Of a DNA stretch of 64,000 bases, positions 47,699-54,519 are shown in pieces; position 1 is the stretch's first letter; each line of letters starts with the position of its first letter. The notes below the pieces were generated by a model. That model searched no databases and was not told the DNA's origin. It saw only the letters and a program-made list of their open reading frames with translations. Position numbers and translations under genes: made by a program. This stretch comes from JAHFDS01 sp964593795 (GTDB lineage: Bacteria > Myxococcota_A > Polyangia > JAHFDS01): NCBI GenBank assembly GCA_964593795.1, contig CAZQJC010000331.1, forward strand, positions 14,293 through 78,292. The letters run 5' to 3'.

Positions 47699-48106
47699 CT
47701 ACTCTTCGATCAGCGACTCATTCGGTGCCCCGTCTTCGTCTGTGATGTCGCAAATAGCCATGTCGATGGCGTCCTTGTGCTCCAGCGCCCACTCCACGAT
47801 ATGCTTGGGGAACAGGCCAGAGTTTTCGCTCTGATCCCCGGTGCGCTCCTCGTACTCCGCGGCCTCACAGGCGGCTTGCACGAAGCCCAGGAAGGACTCG
47901 AAGATACCGACAGTGCTCTGAAAGCCGCCGACACCGGAGCGCAGTTGGTCGTCCACATACTCGAACTCCGGGGTGACCAGCAGGAAGGTGGCCTGATCTC
48001 GACCCTGCTCAGCAAGCTGGACGTCGGTCAAGTGTAAGGTGCTGTCCCCAATGTTGATGCCTGGGCTCAGCGTGGACGTGATGATGAAGGGCGGCTTAAG
48101 CAGCAT
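47699..48106 (-). CDS. Hypothetical acidic protein
   Basis: A 135-residue protein starting at ATG 48106, within the end of the previous gene. It has a FIITSTLSPGINIGDSTLHL start, a FLLVTPEFEYVDDQLRSGVG middle and an acidic helical C-terminus (HKDAIDMAICDITDEDGAPN). Trimmed to this start because earlier in-frame ATGs lie deep inside the upstream gene. No family recognised. Confidence 0.73.
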   Translation of the reverse strand: MLLKPPFIITSTLSPGINIGDSTLHLTDVQLAEQGRDQATFLLVTPEFEYVDDQLRSGVGGFQSTVGIFESFLGFVQAACEAAEYEERTGDQSENSGLFPKHIVEWALEHKDAIDMAICDITDEDGAPNESLIEE

Positions 48107-48479
48107 TGATCTTCTCCAGGAGTTGTGCGTAGACCCACTTACCAACCTTGAGGCAGTCAGCAGCGCTGAGGCTGTACTCGGGGCAGCCCCCATCCAGGCA
48201 CACGCCGCCCGCCACCGGGCCCCCGCGGTGACTGTACTCACAGAGCCCCAGGAAGGTGCTGACGTAGTAGCGGCGGATGAACCACCAGGGTTCATCAAGT
48301 CCTTCCCACTTCAGGCTCCGGCCCCCAACCTCGCTGGTCTGCAGGTAAAACTCGACCAGAGGGTCGTCCTTGTCATACGTGAGGCACCCGCCCAGGCCAT
48401 ACCTGTCGCCCTTGAAGACGATGCGGGCGAGGTAGGCGTGCCCGTTGTCAGCGGTGAATTTCATGTGGTTGTCCATCAT
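48096..48479 (-). CDS. Hypothetical protein
   Basis: A 127-residue protein starting at one of two adjacent ATGs (48479 or the next codon), overlapping the upstream stop. Features are HMKFTADNGHAYLARIVFKG, GLGGCLTYDKDDPLVEFYLQ, WWFIRRYYVSTFLG and a Cys-Gly-rich VCLDGGCPEYS. Mixed alpha/beta and possibly metal binding through the two cysteines. No family recognised. Confidence 0.75.
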   Translation of the reverse strand: MMDNHMKFTADNGHAYLARIVFKGDRYGLGGCLTYDKDDPLVEFYLQTSEVGGRSLKWEGLDEPWWFIRRYYVSTFLGLCEYSHRGGPVAGGVCLDGGCPEYSLSAADCLKVGKWVYAQLLEKINAA

Positions 48480-48670
48480 TGCTCTCCTTCAGGAAACAAC
48501 AGGTCCATCGCGTCCTTGCTGATGAAGCCGTCCCCGTCCTTGTCGCGCTCGATGTAGAACTCAAGTTCATCGACCCGGGCCTGGGCGGCAGCTAACTCCA
48601 CACGCATGGTGGCAAGCTCGTCCTCAGCTTCCGTGTATGCCTGCCACAGGCTCTCGTAGCTCATGTCCAT
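48476..48670 (-). CDS. Small coiled-coil protein with EF-hand-like loop
   Basis: A 64-residue protein from ATG 48670 (GGAGG 7 nt upstream; TGATG overlap). A helical first half (SLWQAYTEAEDELATMRVEL then AAAQARVDELEFYI) is followed by ERDKDGDGFISKDAMDLLF. DKDGDGFISKD fits the 12-residue EF-hand calcium loop (DxDxDGxIxxxx), though the last position is Asp rather than Glu. Calcium binding is a sequence-based inference only. Confidence 0.75.
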   Translation of the reverse strand: MDMSYESLWQAYTEAEDELATMRVELAAAQARVDELEFYIERDKDGDGFISKDAMDLLFPEGEQ

Positions 48671-49089
48671 CACATGTCCTCCGGGAGATCGCCGTTGGCG
48701 ATGTATAGCAGACAATCGCCGCACACCGAGTACGGGATATAGTCGTAGGGCTCGTGGCGCACGGCGCTGACTGCGTACCGGTTGCCGGCCTTGCCTCCGC
48801 ACAGCTCGCAGCACATCCACGTGAAGCCCTCGTCGCCATCGGGCATGCGCTCGTCACGCCACGCGATATAGGGAGGGAGATATGGGGCGTCATCGACCCC
48901 CTCCTCCATCTTGTCGAGCTGGTCATGACACCAGTTCCTGTAGTCGTCCCAGCTCAGGTTGTACTCATCCGCGGGCCAGCCCGTGACAAGGTGGTAGCCC
49001 TGCTTGGCAAGGTTCTCAGCCTCCGCGCTGAAGCTCAGGTACCACTCGCTGAGGCGTGGGTTCTCGTTCAGGTGTTCTTGCAGATCCAT
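48670..49089 (-). CDS. Hypothetical zinc-binding-like protein
   Basis: A 139-residue protein. An N-terminal helical region (RLSEWYLSFSAEAENLAKQG) is followed by Trp/Tyr-rich sequence. A C-terminal cluster CCELCGGKAGNRYAV...VCGDCLLYIANGDLPEDM gives a likely CxxC...CxxC zinc ribbon. GGAC from the previous gene's GAG GAC TGA end acts as ribosome-binding site. Function unknown. Confidence 0.77.
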   Translation of the reverse strand: MDLQEHLNENPRLSEWYLSFSAEAENLAKQGYHLVTGWPADEYNLSWDDYRNWCHDQLDKMEEGVDDAPYLPPYIAWRDERMPDGDEGFTWMCCELCGGKAGNRYAVSAVRHEPYDYIPYSVCGDCLLYIANGDLPEDM

Positions 49090-49092
49090 GGT

Positions 49093-49257
49093 TCAGTCCT
49101 CGATAAAGTCAACATCGGAGACGCTGAATGAGATCATGTCCCCGTCGTCGTTGGATACCTCCATCATCCGGTCGAGGTTGGCCTCTACCTTCTCCATGGC
49201 ACTCTCCTCATCGTCAGCCCGGACCGTGATGTAGACTCGGCACTCAAACGTTTTCAT
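49093..49257 (-). CDS. 54-residue hypothetical protein
   Basis: ATG at 49257, TGA at 49095-49093. The product (KTFECRVYITVRADDEESAM, EKVEANLDRMMEV, FSVSDVDFIED) is a beta-alpha-beta ferredoxin-like mini-domain, a pattern seen in several small phage proteins (VYxTVxADDExxAxxKVE). It is bounded by genes with GAG GAC TGA-type junctions, and its own end repeats this. The length is below usual gene-calling limits but the context is strong. Confidence 0.77.
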   Translation of the reverse strand: MKTFECRVYITVRADDEESAMEKVEANLDRMMEVSNDDGDMISFSVSDVDFIED

Positions 49258-49260
49258 GGT

Positions 49261-49602
49261 TCAGTCCTCCAGAAGGGTTTCAACCCAGTCCGCGTGGCGC
49301 TCCATCAGCGCCTCGAAGGCAGGGTCACTGCACGAATAGTCGGACACCAGGTCCCTCCCGTTTCGATGGATCAAGGTAACCCAACTGGTCTGGATGCCGT
49401 CAGTAACGAACAGGGCAGACCACTCCACGGAGTCAATAACCTCGAGCGCCTCGCTCCAGGTAGTAACAAGGATGTAGTCATCGCCCCCGTCATCTACCAT
49501 CTTCGGCACCCACACCCCCTCCCCTTCGAGCATCTCGAAGAGCTTGGTCACGATCTTGACCTCGACGTTAGACATGTTGTGCGGCGTGTAGTCAAGCTTC
49601 AT
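49261..49602 (-). CDS. Hypothetical protein
   Basis: A 113-residue protein with GGAGA upstream of ATG 49602. It contains NVEVKIVTKLFEMLEGEGV, DDYILVTTWSEALEVIDS and a DPAFEALMERHADWVETLL end. Ends in LLED, encoded by CTG GAG GAC before TGA, giving the ribosome-binding site of the 54-residue gene. No family recognised. Confidence 0.75.
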   Translation of the reverse strand: MKLDYTPHNMSNVEVKIVTKLFEMLEGEGVWVPKMVDDGGDDYILVTTWSEALEVIDSVEWSALFVTDGIQTSWVTLIHRNGRDLVSDYSCSDPAFEALMERHADWVETLLED

Positions 49603-49852
49603 CTTTCTCTCCTTCGAAGTAGCACTTCTTGCGTGCGCAGTCCAGCACGAACGGTTTCTCGGGGTTACGGAGCGCGACCTGAAGCGCGCCAATGAGCGCG
49701 TCGATGTGCTTGGTCGGGATGCCGACGCAGTACAGGTCGTCGCCTGTGCCGTCCCACTGCTCGATCAGCACCCCGTCCTCATAGGCCGTGATGACCACGG
49801 GCTGAAAGACATCGAGTTGGCTGCAGTCCAGTTCAGTGTCAAATTCAATCAT
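49592..49852 (-). CDS. Hypothetical protein
   Basis: An 86-residue protein from ATG 49852 with GAGAACGAAG upstream. Beta-rich first half (VFQPVVITAYEDGVLIEQWD), then CVGIPTKHIDALIGALQVAL and a cysteine-containing end (VLDCARKKCYFEGEKDEA). It overlaps the gene on each side by about 8-11 nt. Family unknown. Confidence 0.75.
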   Translation of the reverse strand: MIEFDTELDCSQLDVFQPVVITAYEDGVLIEQWDGTGDDLYCVGIPTKHIDALIGALQVALRNPEKPFVLDCARKKCYFEGEKDEA

Positions 49853-50069
49853 CTTCGTTCTCCTCTTCGTCAAGTTGCCAGTCCACAGTCTCGCCCCAGA
49901 AGGCGAGCGAGCATTCGTCCATCAGGAACCGGGTAGTGTCTGCCCATGTGTCGTCGAGATAGTTGCGCAACATGTGACTGAGCAGCGCCTCCCCGAGGTC
50001 CGCCCTGTACTTGAGTTGGCCGTACTCCTCTTTCTCGAGGAGTACGCTTTCTCCGATCAGGTCAGGCAT
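49845..50069 (-). CDS. Hypothetical acidic protein
   Basis: A 74-residue protein. The ATG at 50069 (GGAG 6 nt upstream) is chosen over one four codons earlier. It reads PDLIGESVLLEKEEYGQLKY, has a helical middle and ends very acidic (WQLDEEENEDD). The acidic codons GAG GAG ... GAG GAG AAC at the end also supply the next ribosome-binding site. No family recognised. Confidence 0.73.
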   Translation of the reverse strand: MPDLIGESVLLEKEEYGQLKYRADLGEALLSHMLRNYLDDTWADTTRFLMDECSLAFWGETVDWQLDEEENEDD

Positions 50070-50418
50070 GATCTTCTCCATACATGTCTTCGAGGACGGC
50101 TTCAACGTCCTCACGATCAGGCAGCACCACCCACTCGGTACAGTCCAGATAGCCGGGTGCGCTCATGCGCCCGCCCCAGCCCTCGACCAGGGTCAGCTCA
50201 TAGATCTCGGTGCGGTCGGCCTCCACGTAGTCCTCAAGGTCGTTGAGGAGGGGTCGGAGCTTGCTGTCAGGTTCGAGGTTATCCCACTCGATCTCATAGG
50301 CCACGCCCTGCTTCAGGAACACGGGGCCCACGAGGTCTTCCGGCACCCACCAGGTGCCACTCGTGGTGTCCACACGCAGCCACAGGCCGTGGACGATTTC
50401 AGGTTGCATGAATGACAT
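50062..50418 (-). CDS. Hypothetical protein
   Basis: A 118-residue protein. Beta-rich start (GLWLRVDTTSGTWWVPEDLV), a charged helix (RPLLNDLEDYVEADRTEIYE), then LVEGWGGRMSAPGYLDCTEW. Its ribosome-binding site is the GGAGGAC at the end of the upstream gene. Possibly two small beta units; family unknown. Confidence 0.75.
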   Translation of the reverse strand: MSFMQPEIVHGLWLRVDTTSGTWWVPEDLVGPVFLKQGVAYEIEWDNLEPDSKLRPLLNDLEDYVEADRTEIYELTLVEGWGGRMSAPGYLDCTEWVVLPDREDVEAVLEDMYGEDHA

Positions 50419-50420
50419 GG

Positions 50421-50801
50421 TCAGTCCTCCTTGATGATCTTGAGCACAGCTTCCAGCTTCTCCTTAGAAATGCACCACCACTCCACCCCATCAAATTGCG
50501 CCGCCAGCCAACAATGCTCACGCTCGTCAACTGCCTTCTGCAATTCCTCAGGACGTAAAGGACCATGCAGCTTGTCATAGTACGAGCCCCCGACCTCGCC
50601 CCCGTCGCTCCTGCGGTACCGAGTCCCGTTCAACAGAACAATTTGAGTCTTCGTCAACTTCTCCACCGTGACGGTGGCGACGTCTCGGCGGGATGAATAC
50701 CCTAAGGTGTAGACATAAATCCAGGTGTCTCCGGGCTGCAGGGAGTCCAGCCACGCCTTGTAGCCCTCATCATCCTTCCAGTCGTGAAAGTATTCGATCA
50801 T
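50421..50801 (-). CDS. Hypothetical protein
   Basis: A 126-residue protein from ATG 50801. It contains WKDDEGYKAWLDSLQPGDTW followed by IYVYTLGYSSRRDVATVTVE, an SH3-like beta-barrel pattern, then LNGTRYRRSDGGEVGGSYYD. Ends KIIKED, the last codons giving the AGGAGGAC ribosome-binding site for the next gene. Family unknown, though GDxxYVxxxGxxxRRxxxxxVxxxTKTQI is a recurring small-phage-protein pattern. Confidence 0.75.
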   Translation of the reverse strand: MIEYFHDWKDDEGYKAWLDSLQPGDTWIYVYTLGYSSRRDVATVTVEKLTKTQIVLLNGTRYRRSDGGEVGGSYYDKLHGPLRPEELQKAVDEREHCWLAAQFDGVEWWCISKEKLEAVLKIIKED

Positions 50802-50803
50802 GG

Positions 50804-51028
50804 TCAAAACCCCTGTTTGGTCAGCTCTTCACAGAGGATCTTGGACGCTTGGTCCTTTTGCTCCTCGGTGAAAGACTTGTAGAGCTTAGAGAAGGCCTCA
50901 GACATGGCGAAGGCTCTGGCGAACTCGTTGTGCGAGTGCTTGAGGGCTGCTTGCTCGTTGCTCGTGGCAAAGCGCCAGATAATGTTCCCGACCTCGCCCC
51001 AGGTGGGCGTCAAATCAATCGTTCTCAT
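50804..51028 (-). CDS. Hypothetical helical protein
   Basis: A 74-residue protein starting inside the end of the upstream gene. It opens RTIDLTPTWGEVGNIIWRFA, a start seen in a group of small phage proteins (xIDLTPTWxxxxxIxxxxxE). The rest is helical with NEFARAFAMSEAFSKLYKSF. No enzyme motif. Confidence 0.77.
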   Translation of the reverse strand: MRTIDLTPTWGEVGNIIWRFATSNEQAALKHSHNEFARAFAMSEAFSKLYKSFTEEQKDQASKILCEELTKQGF

Positions 51029-51203
51029 GGTCAGTTACCTCCTTGTAGATGAAGAGCTTTTCGTCCCCGAAACACAGGGGCAGCTCTGAGCAGAGCACCC
51101 TGTCGCTATCCGCCACACAGCCGTGGCAGTTAGAGAGATCCGTCTCCTCTAGCCGATACACCCTGCCCTTGTGCGTGACCAGCTTGTTATTGGTCTCGTC
51201 CAT
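51015..51203 (-). CDS. Small cysteine-containing protein
   Basis: A 62-residue protein with GGAGGTAAG upstream of ATG. Beta-strand start (NKLVTHKGRVYRLEE), then CHGCVADSDRVLCSELPLCF, whose four cysteines could form a zinc knuckle, and a DEKLFIYKEV strand. Similar short proteins with GxxYxLxxxxxxxCxGCxF are frequent in phages. Overlaps the next gene by 14 nt. Confidence 0.77.
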   Translation of the reverse strand: MDETNNKLVTHKGRVYRLEETDLSNCHGCVADSDRVLCSELPLCFGDEKLFIYKEVTDHEND

Positions 51204-51205
51204 GG

Positions 51206-51388
51206 TTACTTACCTCCGTAGATCGTGGTTTCACACGTTTGAAGAATGGCGTACATGAAGAGGCCGATGCTCTTTGCGAACTCGTCGGCCTCTTCGAAGG
51301 ACGTGAACTGCTTGGCACGCCGAACGGATTGAACGGGTCTGCCCTCGCCAGTGTAGCCTGTGTGAGTGCAAATGTAGTACAGGGCCAT
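51206..51388 (-). CDS. Hypothetical small protein
   Basis: A 60-residue protein beginning ALYYICTHTGYTGEGRPVQS, with EEADEFAKSIGLFMYAILQT near the end. The FxxxEEAxEFA pattern is common in small phage proteins with a beta-alpha fold. Ends GGK, with GGAGGTAAG serving as the next ribosome-binding site. Family unknown. Confidence 0.73.
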   Translation of the reverse strand: MALYYICTHTGYTGEGRPVQSVRRAKQFTSFEEADEFAKSIGLFMYAILQTCETTIYGGK

Positions 51389-51397
51389 GTTGTGTCC

Positions 51398-51625
51398 TTA
51401 CTTGAGTGTTGCTTTCCAAGCCAGCGCTTCGCTGATCTCGCCGTTGCGCTGCATGTTGTCGATGAAGAAGACCCACGCGGTGCGGACGTCGGCTGGGTAG
51501 TCGTTCTGGTCCGCGTACTTGTAGAAGGGCTTGCCGTTGCGCGACATCTTGCTCACGGTCTTGCGCTTGTACGTGGGGTGCTGCTCCCAGAACTGGGCGC
51601 GCAGCTCACTGAGTGTCTTGATCAT
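51398..51625 (-). CDS. Conserved small phage protein
   Basis: A 75-residue protein: LSELRAQFWEQHPTYKRKTV, then NDYPADVRTAWVFFIDNMQR and NGEISEALAWKATLK. The LRxxFW and QNDYPADVRxAWVxFxDxxxRxGxIS pattern is one I associate with a recurrent small phage family of unknown function. ATGA overlap with the upstream gene. Confidence 0.8.
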   Translation of the reverse strand: MIKTLSELRAQFWEQHPTYKRKTVSKMSRNGKPFYKYADQNDYPADVRTAWVFFIDNMQRNGEISEALAWKATLK

Positions 51626-51873
51626 TTGGCTTTCTCCTTGTTGCGGGGAAACTTGCGCACCTCGGCGCCCTCCTGAGCGTAGGTAACATCCTTGACGATA
51701 GCCGTCCCGAAGCTGGAGTCAACGAACCGCTCATCGACCACGGACTTGGCGCAGGTCCTCAAGGCGTGAGCGAGTGCCCGAGCTTGCTTCACAGTTAGGT
51801 AAGTCGTGCTGCCGTCGCCCACATAGACGGCGACCTTGTCCCCGAAGCGGTGAACACTTGCGATGGTTTTCAT
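51622..51873 (-). CDS. Hypothetical small protein
   Basis: An 83-residue protein. It has a beta-hairpin start (VHRFGDKVAVYVGDGSTTYL), a helix with KQARALAHALRTCAKSVVDE, and a basic tail (VRKFPRNKEKAK). The YLTxxQARxLAxAL pattern recurs in small phage proteins. ATGA overlaps on both sides. Confidence 0.77.
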   Translation of the reverse strand: MKTIASVHRFGDKVAVYVGDGSTTYLTVKQARALAHALRTCAKSVVDERFVDSSFGTAIVKDVTYAQEGAEVRKFPRNKEKAK

Positions 51874-52061
51874 ACTTTCTCCTTCACGTCTTCCCAGTGA
51901 ACCCAGGGCTCGAGCCAGTTATGGATTGCAAGGGTGGCCTCAAGGTCGGCCATCACGCACCACGCCTCTCCGCGGTAGATACGTGTGTCTCGTGCCATGA
52001 TCACCTCCCCGGGCACTGCCGCCGTCCGGGCCTCCTCGTAGGTTGCGAACGGGCCTTTCAT
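51870..52061 (-). CDS. Hypothetical small protein
   Basis: A 63-residue protein from ATG 52061, with GGAG 7 nt upstream; an ATG two codons earlier overlaps the previous stop but sits too close to the ribosome-binding site. GPFATYEEARTAAVPGEVIM suggests a short helix-strand unit; the C-terminus is Trp-rich (AIHNWLEPWVHWEDVKEKV). Function unknown. Confidence 0.73.
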   Translation of the reverse strand: MKGPFATYEEARTAAVPGEVIMARDTRIYRGEAWCVMADLEATLAIHNWLEPWVHWEDVKEKV

Positions 52062-52063
52062 GT

Positions 52064-52252
52064 TCATTCTCCTGTGTAGGTTTCCTTGATCCACCAGCCC
52101 GGGTTCTTCAGCGGCTGTCCGGTGATCGGGTGGTATTCCAGGCGCTCGGCGTATGCCTCCCAACCCCTCGGGGCCTCGTGACACCTCACGTCATACTTGC
52201 CATCGTGGCGCTTCCAGCGGGTCGCGCCAAGCTCATAGTGCCAGGTTGTCAT
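52064..52252 (-). CDS. Hypothetical small protein
   Basis: A 62-residue aromatic and basic protein (MTTWHYELGATRWKRHDGKY and LKNPGWWIKETYTGE). Ends GGA GAA TGA, so its last codons provide part of the downstream ribosome-binding site. No family recognised. Confidence 0.72.
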   Translation of the reverse strand: MTTWHYELGATRWKRHDGKYDVRCHEAPRGWEAYAERLEYHPITGQPLKNPGWWIKETYTGE

Positions 52253-52255
52253 GTC

Positions 52256-52759
52256 TCAGCCCTCCTTGGCATACAGCGCCTCAACCTCGGGCAGCGACCC
52301 GGTGAAGCTCCAGTCCGCGTCCTCGTACCCGGGCAGCGCACTGGTCGCGGTCCCCATGATCCAGCGCAGTTGCTGGGCAGCCAGCGTCATCTCCCATTCG
52401 TCCGTCTCGCAGCTCTGGTAGTCGAGGCTGCGCACGAGCTTGAGCACTTGGACGGGCTCGAGCACGTCCTCAGCCATCACGATGACCCCGCCCATGCGCT
52501 TGGCGAAGTGGCCGGCGTAGATCTGGCACGCCTCCACGATGTCCGCGTCCTTGAGGTTGGGTCCGGGGCGGTGGCCGTCCTTGTCGTCTGGGTACCGGTG
52601 CGCCACGCTGCGGATGTTCTCCAGGGCCAGGCCCTTGGCCACGTTCTGGGCCGTGAGAATGCTGTCGTTCATGCGCCACTCATAGACGGCGCAGTCGTTG
52701 ACGGCGGCGTAGGCGGCAAGGATGCCGATGTGTTCCGGGTTGCAGATGTAGGCAGACAT
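52256..52759 (-). CDS. Hypothetical protein
   Basis: A 167-residue protein. It starts SAYICNPEHIGILAAYAAVN and includes an Asn/Arg-containing middle (VAHRYPDDKDGHRPGPNLKD). A helical QVLKLVRSLDYQSCETDEWE and a C-terminal LPGYEDADWSF follow. The MSAYIVxPxHIxxLAxYA opening is shared by many small phage and prophage proteins; the function is unknown. GAGGAG in a 22-bp duplicated stretch forms the ribosome-binding site. Confidence 0.8.
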   Translation of the reverse strand: MSAYICNPEHIGILAAYAAVNDCAVYEWRMNDSILTAQNVAKGLALENIRSVAHRYPDDKDGHRPGPNLKDADIVEACQIYAGHFAKRMGGVIVMAEDVLEPVQVLKLVRSLDYQSCETDEWEMTLAAQQLRWIMGTATSALPGYEDADWSFTGSLPEVEALYAKEG

Positions 52760-52760
52760 T

Positions 52761-52782
52761 ATTGTTGCTCCTCAGAAAGGTC
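52761..52782 (-). repeat. 22-bp direct repeat, copy 1
   Basis: Identical to 53038-53059. In the second copy the bases encode the C-terminal LSEEQQ of the 53033 gene and the ribosome-binding site of the following gene. In this copy only the ribosome-binding function is retained. Confidence 0.95.
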
Positions 52783-52786
52783 ATCT

Positions 52787-52849
52787 TTAAAAAAGGCAGG
52801 GGGTGTGCACCATGTCGATGGTCCCCGCGGGTATTACGTCAATAAACAT
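52787..52849 (-). CDS. Possible 20-residue peptide
   Basis: ATG 52849 lies just past the previous stop, after GGTTGGTGAT. It reads MFIDVIPAGTIDMVHTPCLF then TAA. It would fill the only gap (52760-52850) in this densely coded run. Too short to judge from sequence alone; it may be decay of a duplicated gene. Confidence 0.25.
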   Translation of the reverse strand: MFIDVIPAGTIDMVHTPCLF

Positions 52850-52850
52850 A

Positions 52851-53036
52851 TCACCAACCCCAATAAGGAGTGGGGTCCCCTCCGCTATTTCCTGCAAATT
52901 GCATCTTCTCACCTAAGTGAGACTCACCACTCCACAGTTGCCCGTCTTTTGTGGGTAGTTTCCCCCAGATAAGCTGCATCTTGGTGCTGTCGAATATAAA
53001 CTTGGACTCTTTATACTTAGTGGGCTTCTGGTTCAT
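52851..53036 (-). CDS. Hypothetical small protein
   Basis: A 61-residue protein starting in an ATGA overlap with the upstream gene. KYKESKFIFDSTKMQLIWGK and DGQLWSGESHLGEKMQF suggest beta structure; the C-terminus is GGDPTPYWGW. Codon use is more AT-rich than in neighbouring genes. Family unknown. Confidence 0.7.
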   Translation of the reverse strand: MNQKPTKYKESKFIFDSTKMQLIWGKLPTKDGQLWSGESHLGEKMQFAGNSGGDPTPYWGW

Positions 53037-53212
53037 GATTGTTGCTCCTCAGAAAGGTCGATAATTGTCCCGACGCCGTTCTTGTCAAGGACGTTGAACA
53101 CGTTGGCGATGCTGTCCGGGGCCCGCATGTGGCCCCAGGCCTTCTCCGCAGCTTCCCGCGGTGAGTCGGCGTAGATGTCCATTTCCCACGTGACTAGGTA
53201 GCGGTGTTGCAT
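53033..53212 (-). CDS. Hypothetical small protein
   Basis: A 59-residue protein from ATG 53212 (GAGGAACAAT upstream). RYLVTWEMDIYADSPREAAE followed by KAWGHMRA is the beta-alpha unit of a large class of small phage proteins (YxVxWEIDxxAxSPxEAAxxA). Ends LSEEQQS, overlapping the next ATG. Function unknown. Confidence 0.8.
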   Translation of the reverse strand: MQHRYLVTWEMDIYADSPREAAEKAWGHMRAPDSIANVFNVLDKNGVGTIIDLSEEQQS

Positions 53213-53213
53213 G

Positions 53214-53399
53214 TTATTGTTCCTCCCCCTTGGCGGCAACGCCACAATCAAAATTGTGGAGCAAGTCTCGAAAAATCCCGCCACCGTTGTTCTCAAGCCA
53301 CCGGATCGCATCGCTACTGCTTTTGGCTTCGTGCACCACAGTCATCATTGGTGGTGTATAGCGGTCGTCACGTTTCAAGCATTGGTAGATTGTTCCCAT
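53214..53399 (-). CDS. Hypothetical small protein
   Basis: A 61-residue protein from ATG 53399 with GAGGAG from the end of the upstream 45-residue gene. It has QCLKRDDRYTPPMMTVVHEA and SSSDAIRWLENNGGGIFRDL. Mixed alpha/beta with no recognised motif. Its last codons (GGG GAG GAA CAA) form the next ribosome-binding site. Confidence 0.73.
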   Translation of the reverse strand: MGTIYQCLKRDDRYTPPMMTVVHEAKSSSDAIRWLENNGGGIFRDLLHNFDCGVAAKGEEQ

Positions 53400-53403
53400 G
53401 ACT

Positions 53404-53541
53404 TCACTCCTCGTATTCGATCCAGTCGGTGAGCCAGCGGATGAAACCCCTCCCTTTCTCATGGGCGACTCCGACAATGACCCCGTCCCCATTACCAGAG
53501 CAGCGAGCCCACAACCTTGCAATAGTCTTTCCGTATACCAT
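53404..53541 (-). CDS. 45-residue hypothetical protein
   Basis: ATG 53541 lies in a TGATG overlap with the upstream stop; TGA at 53406-53404. The product MVYGKTIARLWARCSGNGDG continues into VIVGVAHEKGRGFIRWLTDW and IEYEE. Ends GAG GAG TGA, supplying the next ribosome-binding site. Basic with a hydrophobic centre. Below normal size limits but well supported by its junctions. Confidence 0.72.
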   Translation of the reverse strand: MVYGKTIARLWARCSGNGDGVIVGVAHEKGRGFIRWLTDWIEYEE

Positions 53542-53891
53542 CACACATCTCCTCGACTCATACTGTTGACTCGGTACTTGTTGATCCAGCGCTGAGTGAC
53601 GCGCTCGCTGCGCACGATGGCGGACTGAAGCTCCTTCAGCGTGTTCGCCTGGATGTAGAACATCACGTCGCCATACTCCTGCTTCTCGCGCACCTCAATG
53701 GACTTGCTACGCTTGAACTCCTTCTTGAGCATGTCCCACAGCCGATCCGTATAGGTTGTGAAAACGTGTGCGTGATGGCGAGGGTTGCCATTGCGGTCGT
53801 CAGCGGCACTCAGCACGAACTCCAGGCGGCTGCCGTGCTTGGTTTCGACAGCAATCCAGACCCCGAATGAGTAGGTGCTGATGGCCGACAT
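53541..53891 (-). CDS. Hypothetical protein
   Basis: A 116-residue protein from ATG 53891 (GGAGG 7 nt upstream). Beta-rich start (STYSFGVWIAVETKHGSRLE), TTYTDRLWDMLKKEFKRSKS, a strand (YGDVMFYIQANT) and a helical basic end. No family recognised. Confidence 0.75.
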   Translation of the reverse strand: MSAISTYSFGVWIAVETKHGSRLEFVLSAADDRNGNPRHHAHVFTTYTDRLWDMLKKEFKRSKSIEVREKQEYGDVMFYIQANTLKELQSAIVRSERVTQRWINKYRVNSMSRGDV

Positions 53892-53893
53892 CA

Positions 53894-54298
53894 CTAGTCC
53901 TCCTCACGCATACCCAGCCAACGGCCCACAGAGACCAGGGCCGCGGTGAGGGCAGCGTACAGGGTATTGCGTACGGCCAGCGCCACCCCAACGACGAGCA
54001 ACCACAAGCTACTGGGCTCAGGCACCGTTCTCACAGGTGCCGTGAAGGGGCTCACTGGGTCCTCGAACACGGTGCAGTCCTTGCCCCGGGTGTCACAGGG
54101 CGGCAGGGTAATGTCTCCACGTGCCACGTAGGTGTAGGTCGAGGGCTTCGGCTCCCACGTAGGGCGCACCCCGTGGTTCAACTCGGTAGGGGCGAGGGTG
54201 CCCACCACGCCAACCACCGTCACTACGAGTGCAGCCATCACAGCCGCACCCGAGGCCACACCCTTCCAGAAGGTGCGGCGATGTAGTAGGGGTTTCAT
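53894..54298 (-). CDS. Membrane protein with PEP-CTERM-like motif
   Basis: A 134-residue protein. A basic N-terminus (KPLLHRRTFWKG) leads into a transmembrane helix (about 14-36). A soluble, presumably periplasmic loop has a cysteine pair (LPPCDTRGKDC). Then VPEPSSLWLLVVGVALAVRN near 92-111 matches the VPEP plus hydrophobic plus basic layout of PEP-CTERM sorting signals. Unlike a true signal it is followed by about 23 more residues (a helical, hydrophobic stretch ending GRWLGMREED). It could be a mimic, a substrate, or coincidence. Confidence 0.75.
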   Translation of the reverse strand: MKPLLHRRTFWKGVASGAAVMAALVVTVVGVVGTLAPTELNHGVRPTWEPKPSTYTYVARGDITLPPCDTRGKDCTVFEDPVSPFTAPVRTVPEPSSLWLLVVGVALAVRNTLYAALTAALVSVGRWLGMREED

Positions 54299-54519
54299 GT
54301 CAACTCTCCATCGTTGGGCATATCCGCGATCTCGTAGGTCTTGGTGCCATCGTGGTGGTAGTGCACCACGCCGATGATCTCGCCCACCATCGGGCCTTGG
54401 GCCAGCTTGTCATACATGACGCTGTGCGCGTCCTCGCCCTCGAAGCTCTCGGTCGCGTAGGTTCTGAACGAGGAACAGAAGTCGGCCCACTCGTCAGCGG
54501 TTACTTGCTTGTATTTCAT
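54295..54519 (-). CDS. Hypothetical small protein
   Basis: A 74-residue protein from ATG 54519, overlapping the upstream stop by 4 nt. KYKQVTADEWADFCSSFRTY, then MVGEIIGVVHYHHDGTKTYE. A beta-rich C-terminal half with paired His. Family unknown. Confidence 0.73.
   Translation of the reverse strand: MKYKQVTADEWADFCSSFRTYATESFEGEDAHSVMYDKLAQGPMVGEIIGVVHYHHDGTKTYEIADMPNDGELT

Noticed and set aside
54290..54310. TTGACA at the 54295-54298 gene junction
   Set aside because: It is the stop/start overlap of two coupled genes and has no -10 partner.
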